A program made the translations under genes and the position numbers. 64,000 nucleotides of DNA. Source: Pirellulales bacterium. Its GTDB lineage: Bacteria > Planctomycetota > Planctomycetia > Pirellulales > PALSA-1355. The notes beneath the pieces are model-generated. The model saw nothing but the letters and a program-made list of their open reading frames with translations, made no database searches and was not told where the DNA came from. The stretch covers positions 62,001 through 126,000 of the forward strand of contig JALHMI010000014.1 of NCBI GenBank assembly GCA_022844125.1, in the 5' to 3' direction. Shown one piece after another: positions 52,601 through 60,946 of the stretch (within the stretch, counting starts at the first letter, position 1; each line of letters starts with the position of its first letter).

Positions 52601-53361
52601 ATGCCGAGGATCTCAAAACCCGCCAGCGCGACGAAATCGCGGGCATCCTGCTCGAACACAGCAAAGCCCAGACGCATCAAGCTGCGGCCGCGCTCAAGGA
52701 AGCCCACGAGCAGGTCGAGAAAGTCTTCCGCTCGGCCGATCCCGGCGAAACCGTGGCCATCGCCACCGGCGGCAACGGCGCGCTCAAGTCGCTCACCGAC
52801 TGGACTCGCAATAGTCTGCAAATCACCGTGCCGATCGAATCGCTCGAACGGCTCAATCGCGAGCAGCTCGAACGCCGCCTGGAAATGGCCGTCGAGGATC
52901 GCTATCGCCCCGAGATGACCCGCATGGAGCGGCAGCTCGTGCTGCAGATTCTCGACACCGCCTGGAAAGACCACCTGCTGGCGATGGACCACTTGAAGAA
53001 TAGCGTGGGCTTGCGCGGCTATGCCCAGGTCGATCCGAAGGTCGAGTACAAGCGCGAAGGCATGCGGACCTACGACCTGATGTGGAGCAGCGTGGCCGAA
53101 CGCGTCACCGACCTGATCTTTCGCATGGAGCAGGTCGACGAATCGGCCGTCGCCGCCAACTTCACCGAAGGCACTGCTATTCACGATGAAGCCCCCGGCG
53201 CCAGCGAGATCGCCGATCAGCAGCAGGCCGCCATCGACGGCACACAAGCGGACAGGAAAGTCGAGCCGATCCGCAATCGCGACGCCAAGGTCGGCCGCAA
53301 CGATCCCTGCCCCTGCGGCAGCGGCAAGAAGTTCAAGAACTGCCACATGCGAAACGGGTAG
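49672..53361 (+). CDS. secA: Protein translocase ATPase SecA, large form
   Basis: 1229 aa from MELLERIWEIISG; an upstream in-frame extension to 49573 is unsupported. Walker A is GEGKTLVA, DEVD the Walker B, with GRGTDIILGG and GRCGRQGDPGSS in NBD2. The C-terminus has the zinc/SecB-binding motif CPCGSGKKFKNCH. It is about 330 residues longer than the 901-aa E. coli protein. Extra segments are visible near residues 455-520 (NRWDTLDMADGGQLVGEITN) and near 830-1070 (NWEALARTLNTRWKLNVRDR, with related repeats). It drives preproteins through SecYEG. Confidence 0.97.
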   Translation: MELLERIWEIISGIFGAIGRGIERSITSLFGSSNARYVKKLQPRVDAINALEAKFQAMSNDELHGLTAHFRKRLAEGETLDDLLIEAFAAVRESGRRHLGMRHYDVQLMGGMILHGGNIAEMVTGEGKTLVATLPAYLNALVGKGVHVITVNDYLARRDMEWMGPLYMGLGMTVGNIQSGMDSGERQKSYACDITYGTNNEFGFDYLRDNMRPAARDDDRYPKHLQQAQGWLHYAIIDEVDNILIDEARTPLIIAGPAHDDVTRYGRADKIARQLVKDTHFEVKEKEHTVHLTDEGVRAAEKLAGVESFYTSGNMEWPHLIDNALKAHFLYKRDVNYVVMDGEIVIVDEFTGRLMPGRNWSDGLHQAVEAKEGVKVKEENQTLATITLQNFFKLYDKLCGMTGTAMTEASEFWKIYQLDVITVPTNRGMQRLNHPDVIYRSEREKFQAIAEEIECLNRWDTLDMADGGQLVGEITNETPESVELSLRGNTRQREIVPKSKIKHIQKRGRPVLVGTVSIEKSERLSDLLGKRGIKHEVLNAKHHKREAEIVAQAGRLGAVTIATNMAGRGTDIILGGNAETMAWALLQDKYATRLDVPQEEWTALIKEIETREKMKEEGQVVRGLGGLHIIGTERHEARRIDLQLRGRCGRQGDPGSSRFYLSLEDDLMRIFAGEWVKNIWTKLGIKEGEAITSRMVSNRVEGAQKKVEERNFDVRKNLLEYDEVMDEQRKRVYSYRQRILDGANCKQLIFEMIDKQVERYMDEFLAPNYGSDTFTTWAGSKLSVELDPRDYRGLDYQTAASVAKDTAERQAESQIFEAIEENLPEEEDPAEWNWEALARTLNTRWKLNVRDRDLKKIGRDQLSEDLIAKAREAVAAVDLSEGARFLSEDFAVKTACDWVQYKFGITLDAKEMAELEPAAFKRLVSERAAKAYEMREVEYPVLAGISHFTTQDSSGHKKVDRDGLAKWASDRFNVALDAEDLKTRQRDEIAGILLEHSKAQTHQAAAALKEAHEQVEKVFRSADPGETVAIATGGNGALKSLTDWTRNSLQITVPIESLERLNREQLERRLEMAVEDRYRPEMTRMERQLVLQILDTAWKDHLLAMDHLKNSVGLRGYAQVDPKVEYKREGMRTYDLMWSSVAERVTDLIFRMEQVDESAVAANFTEGTAIHDEAPGASEIADQQQAAIDGTQADRKVEPIRNRDAKVGRNDPCPCGSGKKFKNCHMRNG

Positions 53362-53376
53362 TTGATGTGACCTGTT

Positions 53377-53520
53377 GGGTAGCACCGACAACTTGTCGGT
53401 GTTGCGAAGCAACAAGAGGGTTCAGGACGTGCGTTGCCGAAGTGCCGACTCAAGCTCCCGGTAGCGCCTTGCCCGATCTCTCTTGTGCCGGAGGCACCCT
53501 GACAATTGCCAGGGCCACCC
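53377..53520. repeat. 150-bp hairpin-rich dispersed repeat, copy E
   Basis: Starts GGGTAGCACCGACAACTTGT, ends GACAATTGCCAGGGCCACCC. The CCGACAACTTGTCGG and CCCTG/CAGGG hairpins are complete here. Lies between secA and waaA. Confidence 0.87.
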
Positions 53521-53577
53521 ATTCGGCGACTTGGACATTTCAAATCCTCGGCCACTGGGAAAAGGAGTTCCCTCAGG

Positions 53578-54888
53578 ATGCCGTACCTCTTGAACCTCAT
53601 CTACGCCGCGCTGCTGCTCGTGGCCGCGCCGTGGCTCGCCTGGCAAGCCGCCCGCACCGGCAAGTATCGCGAAGGCTGGCTCAGCAAACTGTTCGGACAG
53701 GTGCCGCTTCGAACATCCGATGCCCGCTGCGTCTGGATTCATGCCGTCAGCCTGGGCGAAGTTGCCCTGATCCGTTCGCTGGTCGATGAACTCCGTCGCC
53801 GCCATCCCACGTGGGACATCGTCATCAGCACCACCACGCTCACGGGCCACGACCTGGCCAAGACGCGCTACGCCGATCTGCCGGTCTTCTACTTCCCGCT
53901 CGACTTCACCTGGGCGGTCGGCCGCGCGCTCGACCGCATCCGGCCTGACGTGCTGGTCCTGGCCGAACTCGAGCTCTGGCCGAACCTGATCCGCGCCGCC
54001 CGCCGCCGCGAAGTGAAGATCGCGGTGGCCAACGGCCGCCTCAGCGACAAGAGCTTCGGCGGCTACGCGCGGCTCGGCCGGCTCGTGCGTCCGATGTTCG
54101 CCCAACTTGACCTCGTCGCCACGCAGAACGCGGCCTACGCTGAGCGCTTCACGGCCCTCGGCACGCCCGCCGATTGCGTCCACGTCACCGGCTCGCTCAA
54201 GTTCGACGGCGCCGAGACGAATCGCCACAACCCCGGCACCGTAAAGCTCCGCACGCTCGCCGGCTTTGAAGCTTCGGACATCGTCCTGCTCGCCGGCAGC
54301 ACGCAAGAGCCCGAGGAACAATTGGCGATCGATGCCTACAAAAAACTCTCGCAGCGCTATCCGCACCTCCGGCTGGTAATCGTGCCGCGCCATCCCGAAC
54401 GATTCGCCGAGGTCGGCCGCACGCTCTCGGCCAGCGGCCTGATCTGGGAGAGACGTAGCGGCTGGGGCCCGCGGGGCGGCAATCGCCAGGTCCGCGTGCT
54501 CCTGGTCGATCAGGTTGGCGAACTCGCCGCCTGGTGGGGCGCCGCCACGATCGCCTATGTCGGCGGCAGCATGGGCGAGCGGCAAGGCCAGAACATGATC
54601 GAGCCCGCGGCCTACGGTTGCGCCGTCTCTTTCGGCCCGAAGACACGCAATTTCCGCGACGTGGTGAGCGCGCTGCTCGCCGCCGAAGCCGCCACGGTCG
54701 TGCTCGACGGGCGCGCGCTCACGGCCTTCGTCGAGCGCTGCCTCGGCGAACCCACGTTTACCGCCGAGCAAGGCCGACGCGCGGCCGCGGTCGTCGCCTC
54801 GCAGCTCGGCGCCACCGCCCGCACCGTCGACCTGCTCGAGTCACTCTTCACCGCACCAAATACGATCCCGATGCGCACCGCGGCGTAG
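53578..54888 (+). CDS. waaA: 3-deoxy-D-manno-octulosonic acid transferase
   Basis: 436 aa from MPYLLNLIYAALLLVAAPWL, with AAGGAG about 13 bases upstream. An N-terminal membrane anchor (about 4-22) precedes a GT-B fold. Family motifs are VWIHAVSLGEV, LAELELWPNL, ANGRLSDKSF and the C-terminal GGSMGERQGQNMIEPAAYG. It adds Kdo to lipid A precursors, implying an LPS-type outer membrane. It follows secA after a dispersed repeat. Confidence 0.96.
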   Translation: MPYLLNLIYAALLLVAAPWLAWQAARTGKYREGWLSKLFGQVPLRTSDARCVWIHAVSLGEVALIRSLVDELRRRHPTWDIVISTTTLTGHDLAKTRYADLPVFYFPLDFTWAVGRALDRIRPDVLVLAELELWPNLIRAARRREVKIAVANGRLSDKSFGGYARLGRLVRPMFAQLDLVATQNAAYAERFTALGTPADCVHVTGSLKFDGAETNRHNPGTVKLRTLAGFEASDIVLLAGSTQEPEEQLAIDAYKKLSQRYPHLRLVIVPRHPERFAEVGRTLSASGLIWERRSGWGPRGGNRQVRVLLVDQVGELAAWWGAATIAYVGGSMGERQGQNMIEPAAYGCAVSFGPKTRNFRDVVSALLAAEAATVVLDGRALTAFVERCLGEPTFTAEQGRRAAAVVASQLGATARTVDLLESLFTAPNTIPMRTAA

Positions 54889-55157
54889 CCGATCAGCACC
54901 AACCGCCAGCTGTGCCGCCCGCCTCCCCCTCCGCGCGTCTCCCGCAATTTCCCCGCGGGCGTTTCCCTCCGCCTCCCCCCAACGGGCGCGAAGCAAAATC
55001 GCAACACGCCCTCCATGCGTGTCGCCGCAGGCCCGCCGCTCCCCACGCATTCCCCCGCACTGGTCAAAGATCGACCGCGTTGGCCCCCCCGCGCCCTGCC
55101 GTTTCGAATGTTATGGTTCATGAGCGATTTATTCCTTCACTCTCGGGGGGCAGTCCT

Positions 55158-55553
55158 ATGCTCGAGGTGCAAGTTGCCGACAGTCACGGCAGCGTCCTGT
55201 TCGACATCCTCTCCGCCGCCGCGATTCGCGACCGCGACTCGCGCGGAGACGTCCGCTATCCACTCAACCGGCCCGTCGTCGTTCACACCGGCAATCAGAC
55301 CGTCAAGGCACTCACCCGCGAAATCTCGCGCTCCGGCATCGGGCTCACGCACCGCTCGCCGCTCGAGCGCGGCGAGTGCCACCTCACGGCCGCCTTGCAA
55401 ACCGGCCACGTCGCCCGCATTCCGATCTCCGTCCGCTGGTGCCAGCGTCTCGACGAGGAGTGGTACATCAGCGGCGCGATGTTCCTCATCGACGATGCCG
55501 CCGAGAAACTCGGCGCTGCCGAAAAGCTCGCCCCGCCGGAGGCTCCCCTCTAA
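55158..55553 (+). CDS. PilZ-domain protein
   Basis: 131 aa from MLEVQVADSHGSVLFDILSA. The PilZ signature is present: RYPLNRPVVVHTG (the family's RxxxR-like opening, here R...R) and REISRSGIGLTH (D/NxSxxG). It probably binds cyclic di-GMP and acts through protein partners. GGGGGGCAG before the start may be its ribosome binding site. The 54889-55157 gap has no gene and is strongly C-rich. Confidence 0.85.
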   Translation: MLEVQVADSHGSVLFDILSAAAIRDRDSRGDVRYPLNRPVVVHTGNQTVKALTREISRSGIGLTHRSPLERGECHLTAALQTGHVARIPISVRWCQRLDEEWYISGAMFLIDDAAEKLGAAEKLAPPEAPL

Positions 55554-55659
55554 CAGTACCGCCACCCGCAAACACCGGATCCACTGAATCGCAGCAGGCC
55601 GAGCTCAACCGGGAGACGAGCTCGGCCCGCCGCACACGACAGAACGAAGGGGCAACTAC

Positions 55660-56115
55660 ATGCGTTGGGGCTTAAGCTGGGGTGCGCAGGCGCCGCACCA
55701 CATCGAAGTGATGGGTATCCGTTACGAACTTCGCACCACCAAGATCGCCGGTGTCTGGACCGCCTATGCCACCGTGCGCGGCGTCTGCGTCGAAGCCACC
55801 GGCACAAGCGAACGCGAAGCCCGGCAGAAGTGGCAGAAGACCGTCGAAGCGATGACGCCGCTGCTCGCGATCGAACGCCGCGTCGAACGGTCGCTCGACG
55901 ACGCGACGTCCGCTCTAGATACGGCCGCTCTGGGTGCGGCCGCGCTCGACGATGCCACACTGCAGCGCGTCGCCCGCGATCTTGCCGCGGAAAGAATCAC
56001 CGCCGCCGACTCGGCCAGTACTGCCGCCGAGATCCCGCCGCTCCATCCAGAAACTTGCGAGATCCGCCGCAGCGCCGACCGCCGCCTTCGCCCGCGCCTC
56101 CCCCGCGAGCTGTGA
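55660..56115 (+). CDS. Hypothetical protein with Ala-rich helical tail
   Basis: 151 aa beginning MRWGLSWGAQAPHHIEVMGI, with AAGGGG upstream. Residues 15-60 are beta-rich (YELRTTKIAGVWTAYATVRG), resembling small HicB-like strand patterns, and the rest is an Ala/Arg-rich helix. No family confirmed. It lies 106 bp after the PilZ gene in the same direction. Confidence 0.65.
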   Translation: MRWGLSWGAQAPHHIEVMGIRYELRTTKIAGVWTAYATVRGVCVEATGTSEREARQKWQKTVEAMTPLLAIERRVERSLDDATSALDTAALGAAALDDATLQRVARDLAAERITAADSASTAAEIPPLHPETCEIRRSADRRLRPRLPREL

Positions 56116-56309
56116 AACGTTAGGTTTGGGTTGCCAGGTTGGTGACCCGTGAGACCCCTTCCCAGGTCTCGCGCGGTCACGATGCTCGTTGACAGGTTCC
56201 TCATCTCAAGTCTACCACGCGCTGGGAGGAGGGTTCGTCGACTGGTTCTGCCACTTGCCGGCACTACTTGAACTGGTAACCACCAACCTGGTGTGCGTCA
56301 CACGGGCGG

Positions 56310-56670
56310 CCATGGACTCAAGCGAACTTTTTGCCCCGGATGTTTTTAGCGTTCGCATTTTTCGCGCGTGTGCGCTGAGAAATTCGTGCAAATGATGTTT
56401 CGCCGCCACACACACGCCCCCGCGGGGCATGTTTTGAGGTCCGAGGTTTCTCCAGGTTTCCAAGTGCGTCTGCATGTTCGCGTTCATCGCTCGGCCAGTA
56501 CACATTCATCTGAACGTACCATAGCTCAAATCGTGGCCACATTTCTAGAGTTGGTGGACACGTGGGCGGTGTGCGCCGTGCGCACGGGAGTGCGTTGGAG
56601 ATGAACGAGTTGCGCCGGCAGCGCGCCACACACGCGGTCAAGGGCGCTTGGAAGGTGTGATTTTTTCAGG
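56310..56670 (-). ncRNA. Conserved noncoding element, copy 2 (candidate RNA)
   Basis: Matches 15130-15525 in order and spacing: GCGTTCGCATTTTTCGCGCG (56349), TTCGTGCAAATGATGTTTCG (56383), GGTGGACACGTGGGCGGTGT (56553), CCACACACGCGGTCAAGG (56626) and GATTTTTTC (56659). On the minus strand CGCGTGTG near one end can pair with CACACGCG near the other, which would close the element. Short frames across it differ between the copies. Strand is a guess. Confidence 0.45.
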
Positions 56671-56755
56671 TGCGGTCGTCCCGGGGTGGGCAGCAAAAAA
56701 AACGCCGTTACATTCGCTGAGCGGCTTTGCCGGTGGGGTTGTTGCATGCACAGGC

Positions 56756-56890
56756 GTAGGGTGCCACTGCGTAGGGTGCCACTGCGTAGGGTGCCACTGC
56801 GTAGGGTGCCACTGCGTAGGGTGCCACTGCGCAGGGTGCCACTGCGCAGGGTGCCACTGCGCAGGGTGCCACTGCGCAGGGTGCCACTGC
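56756..56890. repeat. Nine-unit 15-bp tandem repeat
   Basis: Five units of GTAGGGTGCCACTGC (56756-56830) are followed by four of GCAGGGTGCCACTGC (56831-56890). The last unit runs into the REP hairpin that shares GGGTGCCACTGC, so the array probably grew by slippage from the REP edge. An open frame through it would encode repeating VGCHC, which I consider noncoding. Confidence 0.95.
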
Positions 56891-56912
56891 TGGCCCAGCC
56901 CAGCAGTGCTTC
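56879..56912. repeat. REP hairpin, upstream of RAYT
   Basis: GGGTGCCACTGCTGGCCCAG followed by CCCAGCAGTGCTTC: a palindrome with CACTGCTGG/CCAGCAGTG arms. Inverted relative to the two copies downstream of the transposase. Confidence 0.85.
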
Positions 56913-57063
56913 CTCTCCAGGTCTTGCCTTGCTACTTACACCGAGAAGCAGCCCACACCGAGCAGGGCCAGGAGCAGTGCTTCCCCAGCCAACGGCAACC
57001 TCCCACCAGTCCGAAACAGCCAGTTGTTTGCTCGGCTTTGAGGCGGCAGTTTAGCTTGAGGGC

Positions 57064-57660
57064 ATGACCGCCGAGCCTCATCGAAGGCGAGTCCGTCATC
57101 ACAACGAGCCAGGTCACTGCCATGAGCTGACCTTCTCGTGCTACCGCAAGCTCAACCTGCTTACAAACGATGCGTGGCGGGCGATGCTCAGTGAGTCGAT
57201 CGATGCAGCCACACTTCGTCACGGCTACTGTCTTTCGGCATTTGTTTTTATGCCGAATCATGTTCACTTGCTGATCTATCCTGAGCACAAGCGGGCGAGT
57301 GAAATTAGTCGCCTGATTTGGGCAATTAAGCGGCCGTTCTCCACTCGGGTCAAAGAGTCTTTAGAGAAGAGTCCGGGCACTTTGCTCCAACGGTTGACGG
57401 TTAAGCAACGTCCCGGAGTTTGTTCGTTCAGATACTGGCAGGAAGGGCCAGGCTACGATCGAAACATCGACAATGCCCGGACGGCGTGCCTGGCCATCAA
57501 CTACATTCATCTCAATCCGGTCCGACGAGGACTTGTCGATCGAGCTGATGCTTGGCAGTGGTCAAGCTGCAGGTGGTATCAAGAGTTACCGTATTCCAAG
57601 AACGTCCTGAATCCAAGACTGACCGCACTGCCGGCTGCCTTTCTCGATGCTGGTCGGTAA
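57064..57660 (+). CDS. REP-associated tyrosine transposase (RAYT)
   Basis: 198 aa, IS200-like Y1 transposase fold. HUH motif MPNHVHLLIYP (about 63-73), preceded by ELTFSCYRKLNLL and followed by RYWQEGPGYDRNI and NYIHLNPVRRGLV, all hallmarks of the RAYT group. RAYT proteins process single-stranded REP hairpins in their own locus and are thought to spread them. The gene is flanked by inverted REP copies (56879; 57760 and 57885), a typical REPtron layout. It has no flanking target-site signature of a full insertion sequence. Confidence 0.93.
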   Translation: MTAEPHRRRVRHHNEPGHCHELTFSCYRKLNLLTNDAWRAMLSESIDAATLRHGYCLSAFVFMPNHVHLLIYPEHKRASEISRLIWAIKRPFSTRVKESLEKSPGTLLQRLTVKQRPGVCSFRYWQEGPGYDRNIDNARTACLAINYIHLNPVRRGLVDRADAWQWSSCRWYQELPYSKNVLNPRLTALPAAFLDAGR

Positions 57661-57759
57661 TTCTCAACCGAGCTCGTTGATTGCCGATAACAGACAGATT
57701 CGGCCGGTACGAGGCAGCACCAATCGGCTCCGGAAGCAGCAAGGCAAGACCAGAAGAAG

Positions 57760-57791
57760 AGCACTGCTGGGCTGGGCCAGCAGTGGCACCC
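57760..57791. repeat. REP hairpin, first downstream copy
   Basis: AGCACTGCTGGGCTGGGCCA followed by GCAGTGGCACCC; complement of the upstream REP. Confidence 0.85.
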
Positions 57792-57884
57792 AGAAGAAGC
57801 CAACTGGGGGAAGCATTACTCCAGGCCGTTCTCGGAATCGACTGTTCTTAGCGAGCAAGCAAGCAAGGCAAGCCCAAGGGAGGA

Positions 57885-57916
57885 AGCACTGCTGGGCTGG
57901 GCCAGCAGTGGCACCC
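57885..57916. repeat. REP hairpin, second downstream copy
   Basis: Same sequence as 57760-57791, followed by a small CACCCGG tandem (57912-57932). The rest of 57661-58176 has no gene. Confidence 0.85.
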
Positions 57917-58176
57917 GGCACCCGGCACCCGGAAAGGGAAGGGATTTTCCTGCTAATTCCCTGCAGATTAGGCACTTAGGGAGCCCCGTCGCATCCAGTA
58001 CGAGCCACATCAAGAAATAATTTGCGTTTCCGCGCAGCCGTAGCAACAATACCCTTCTATCGTGTGTGCCAGTTTCCGCCTGCGAGGTGCTAATGCCCTG
58101 ACGGTAACGCTCGACTCTTCTTAGTCCATCGCCGAACTGTTTTTCGGCGAGTCAAAGCAACCGTTTGGAGTTCATT

Positions 58177-58890
58177 ATGCTTCGTTTCGCGATTGGCTTT
58201 TGCCTCATTAGTCTCACCACCTTGTCGCCAAGCGCTTCGGCCGCTGTCGTCGGATATCAGTACTCGGGAATCATCAACTTTGTCAACCCGGTGCCTCCGC
58301 CGCCGTTCGGCGTAACGGTGCCGAGTACTGCCACTGCCAGTGGAACCTTCTGGTACGACACGGACGCCGTCGGTACGCCCCTGAATGGAAACACGGTTCG
58401 GTACGCGCAAAATCACTGGCTGACATTGAGTCTTTCGGCGCCCGGCTTCGGTGGATTGACCGCCGAGACCTGCGGGTACGTGATGGACGTCAGCAACGAT
58501 CTTGCCCAGCCGGCTGGCGGCCCGGCCGACATCGTTTCGTTCATGTTCCAATCGAGCCTGGAAGTGGATCCGATGTGGATGGTCAACGACGTCGTCCAAA
58601 ACAGCGGCCTGTTGCTTTTGAACTTTAAAGCAGGATCCGGGGCGCGAGCGGACACCAGCATTCCGCCGAACCTGTCGTTTGCCTCGCTGCCACAACCAAA
58701 CCAGCTATTCGCGGATACGCCCAGCGGGAATGTCGACGTGCTCTTCATGATCACCAGCCTGACGGCGCTGCCGGAGGGTTCGGAACCGCCGCGACCGTGC
58801 CCTGAGCCTTCGAGCCTGGTGCTCCTCGGTTTGGGAGCAGCGTTTGTCGGCGTCGTTCGCCGCAGGCGACGGGCGTCTGCCGGGGTGTGA
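58177..58890 (+). CDS. PEP-CTERM sorting-domain protein
   Basis: 237 aa from MLRFAIGFCLISLTTLSPSA; GGAG lies before this ATG. A signal peptide (1-23, ending SASA) opens an extracellular beta-rich protein. The C-terminus is the PEP-CTERM tripartite signal: PEPSSLVLLGLGAAFVGVV then RRRRRAS. Exosortase systems cut and sort such proteins to the surface. No exosortase gene is in the window. Binding partner or function of the main domain is unknown. Confidence 0.92.
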   Translation: MLRFAIGFCLISLTTLSPSASAAVVGYQYSGIINFVNPVPPPPFGVTVPSTATASGTFWYDTDAVGTPLNGNTVRYAQNHWLTLSLSAPGFGGLTAETCGYVMDVSNDLAQPAGGPADIVSFMFQSSLEVDPMWMVNDVVQNSGLLLLNFKAGSGARADTSIPPNLSFASLPQPNQLFADTPSGNVDVLFMITSLTALPEGSEPPRPCPEPSSLVLLGLGAAFVGVVRRRRRASAGV

Positions 58891-59048
58891 ACGTCTGTTG
58901 TAGCCCCGGCCTTTGGCCGGGCGCTGGTCTCCAGCAGCAAAGGGCCGGTTTCCGTCAGGAGTCGACTCAGTCGTGTGTGGTAAGCGGACCCCGGGTAGAG
59001 AGGCCCGGATCCCGCCGTCGAAATGCCAACGTGGCCGGAGGTAAACGC

Positions 59049-60014
59049 ATGCGCAAGGGATTTACGCTCGTTGAGCTGCTCACGTCGATGGGCATCGTGG
59101 GTGTGTTGGCGGGGATCCTGCTGCCGGCGATTCAAGCCTCGCGGGAGTCGTCGCGCCGGGCAGCATGCGCCAGCAATCTGCGGCAGGTGGGGGTCGCGTT
59201 TGCGCAGCATGAGCAGGCGCAAAGGGCGCTCCCCGTCGGGGCGGCGAACGTGGCGAGCGGCACCTACGGCTTTTCGTGGTGGGTGGATCTGCTACCGTTT
59301 CTCGAGGAAGGCGCGCTGTTCGATCGCCTCGATCGCCGATCGGCTTACTGCGGATCGCCGATCCTGGGGATCAATGGCAGAACCGTCGACCGGGTGATGC
59401 TTGATTTCATGCTCTGCCCTTCGAGCCCCCTGCCGCCGTTCTGGCAGACGGGGTCGTTCGAGACGTTGATGCCGTCGTATGTCGGGATCAGCGGCGCCAC
59501 GAACCATGACGGTTTTCCAGAAACGCGCGTCGAGACGTGTTGCACCGGAAAGAACGACGGCCAGATCTCGGCCGGCGGCGTGCTGGTTCCCAACCTGCAG
59601 ATTTCGAGCCGGCAGGTGAGCGACGGCCTGAGTAAGACCGTGGCCGTCGGCGAATGTTCGGACTACAGCTATGCGAGCAACGGCCGCGCGTACCGCATCG
59701 ATGGCGGCTTCGCTTACGGCTGGTTGACCGGCACGTTCATGACCGGCATTCCGCCCAAATACGCCACGATGGTCTCGGGGAGGCCGTTCAACCTGACAAC
59801 GGTTCGCTATCCGCCAAACCTGAGCGGATACCATCATCCCGGCGTCAATTCGGGGTATGGGATTAACAATCCGTTGAACTCAGCGCATCCGGGCGGCGTG
59901 CAAGTGCTGAAGCTGGATGGCTCGGTCGAATTCCTGGAGGACAGCGTTTCGGTGCGCGTGCTGAAATTGCTGGCCACACGCGACGATGGGATCGTACTGG
60001 ACGCCATCCCATAG
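59049..60014 (+). CDS. DUF1559 type II pseudopilin-like protein
   Basis: 321 aa from MRKGFTLVELLTSMGIVGVL with GGAGG upstream. The class III prepilin signal MRKGFTLVELL is cut after Gly. The following helix leads to SRRAACASNLRQVGVAFAQH, the DUF1559 (SBP_bac_10) start. The C-terminus has SAHPGGVQVLKLDGSVEFLE, the 'H-x9-DG' motif. This family is greatly expanded in planctomycetes. It is probably a pilus- or secretion-linked surface protein. Confidence 0.95.
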   Translation: MRKGFTLVELLTSMGIVGVLAGILLPAIQASRESSRRAACASNLRQVGVAFAQHEQAQRALPVGAANVASGTYGFSWWVDLLPFLEEGALFDRLDRRSAYCGSPILGINGRTVDRVMLDFMLCPSSPLPPFWQTGSFETLMPSYVGISGATNHDGFPETRVETCCTGKNDGQISAGGVLVPNLQISSRQVSDGLSKTVAVGECSDYSYASNGRAYRIDGGFAYGWLTGTFMTGIPPKYATMVSGRPFNLTTVRYPPNLSGYHHPGVNSGYGINNPLNSAHPGGVQVLKLDGSVEFLEDSVSVRVLKLLATRDDGIVLDAIP

Positions 60015-60142
60015 TCGAAATGCTTGTTTGGGACTCACTTGGGAGGGTGGTTCCAAGCTACAGCCGTTGAGTCCCGTTTGGAGCTGCGATGGCGCGAGAT
60101 GTTTGAGACCTTTTCGATTTTTCAATTGTTTAGCGAGAAACC

Positions 60143-60946
60143 ATGATGATGACCCGCTGGACCTGTTCCATGTCCCTGCTGTTTGCCCTCCTCGCGGTCT
60201 TCCTGATTTTCGAGACTTCGCACGGCCAGATCGCATTGGCTGATGAGGTGGCGCCAGACAAAGCCGACCGAGAACCCCAAGAAGAGGAAACCACGGGTCC
60301 AAAGAGATGCCCCACGATTCCGATTGCGGTTTATGGCGGCGGATCGCTCTATGAAGCGCTGGAACATGCGGACGAAACTTGTCCCTCACCGACTCTGACT
60401 TACGTTTTTGGCGTTTTCAACTACCCACAGACGTGTCCGGCCTGCACGGCATACAAGGACACACCGCAAAAGTTTTATGGTTTGGCTATGCCCGTACCGG
60501 CCGACTACGAGCATAGGATGCCGGCCGGTAAGCCTCGCAAGTACTCCAAGAAAGCACTGACTCCCAATCGCGTCCGGCACCTGTACCTGGACGAGCAAAG
60601 AGTTTATATCAGGGTCATCTCGTTTGTCGTGAATCGCGTTGATATGGCCAATGGCACTGAGCCAGACGACCCCAATTTCAAAGAGACGATTCACTTCGCA
60701 TTCGAGTGCTCCGATCCCGCGAGCATCGGAGCCGATCCGGCCCAAATCGAAGTGATCTACAAGAATAAGATGAGGAAGATACCGGATCCGTGCGGTGCGC
60801 CCGCAACTGTGTACGAGGTGACCTACGAATTCGCGGGTGGGAAAGAGCACATCCTCACATTTACATGCGGAGATCCGGAACCGCCGACAGATATCGGGAC
60901 GAAGCCGACGCCGACAGATCAGACGCCGACACCAGCGGCTCAATAG
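60143..60946 (+). CDS. Secreted hypothetical protein
   Basis: 267 aa. MMMTRWTCSMSLLFALLAVF has three ATGs in a row; any may be used. A signal peptide ends near residue 33 (IALADEV). The mature part has eight or so cysteines in pairs (CPTIPI, ETCPSP, QTCPACTAYKD), possible disulphides, and a Pro/Thr tail (PTDIGTKPTPTDQTPTPAAQ). Family unknown. Its stop overlaps the convergent kinase gene by 7 bp. Confidence 0.75.
   Translation: MMMTRWTCSMSLLFALLAVFLIFETSHGQIALADEVAPDKADREPQEEETTGPKRCPTIPIAVYGGGSLYEALEHADETCPSPTLTYVFGVFNYPQTCPACTAYKDTPQKFYGLAMPVPADYEHRMPAGKPRKYSKKALTPNRVRHLYLDEQRVYIRVISFVVNRVDMANGTEPDDPNFKETIHFAFECSDPASIGADPAQIEVIYKNKMRKIPDPCGAPATVYEVTYEFAGGKEHILTFTCGDPEPPTDIGTKPTPTDQTPTPAAQ

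Larger units (their letters stand above)
56116..57063. other. Gene-free repeat region before the transposase
   Basis: 948 bp without a supported gene. It holds conserved noncoding element copy 2, a nine-unit 15-bp tandem array and a REP hairpin, each listed separately. Confidence 0.7.

Noticed and set aside
50236-53415. 1059-codon minus frame opposite secA
   Set aside because: Antisense of secA; no domains, biased composition.
54534-55553. Long plus frame starting inside waaA
   Set aside because: Only its last 131 codons (PilZ protein, start 55158) are real; the first part is out-of-frame waaA and C-rich gap.
56648-57067. 139-codon frame with repeating VGCHC
   Set aside because: The repeat follows the 15-bp tandem array; all three frames are open through it and flanking parts do not look like protein.
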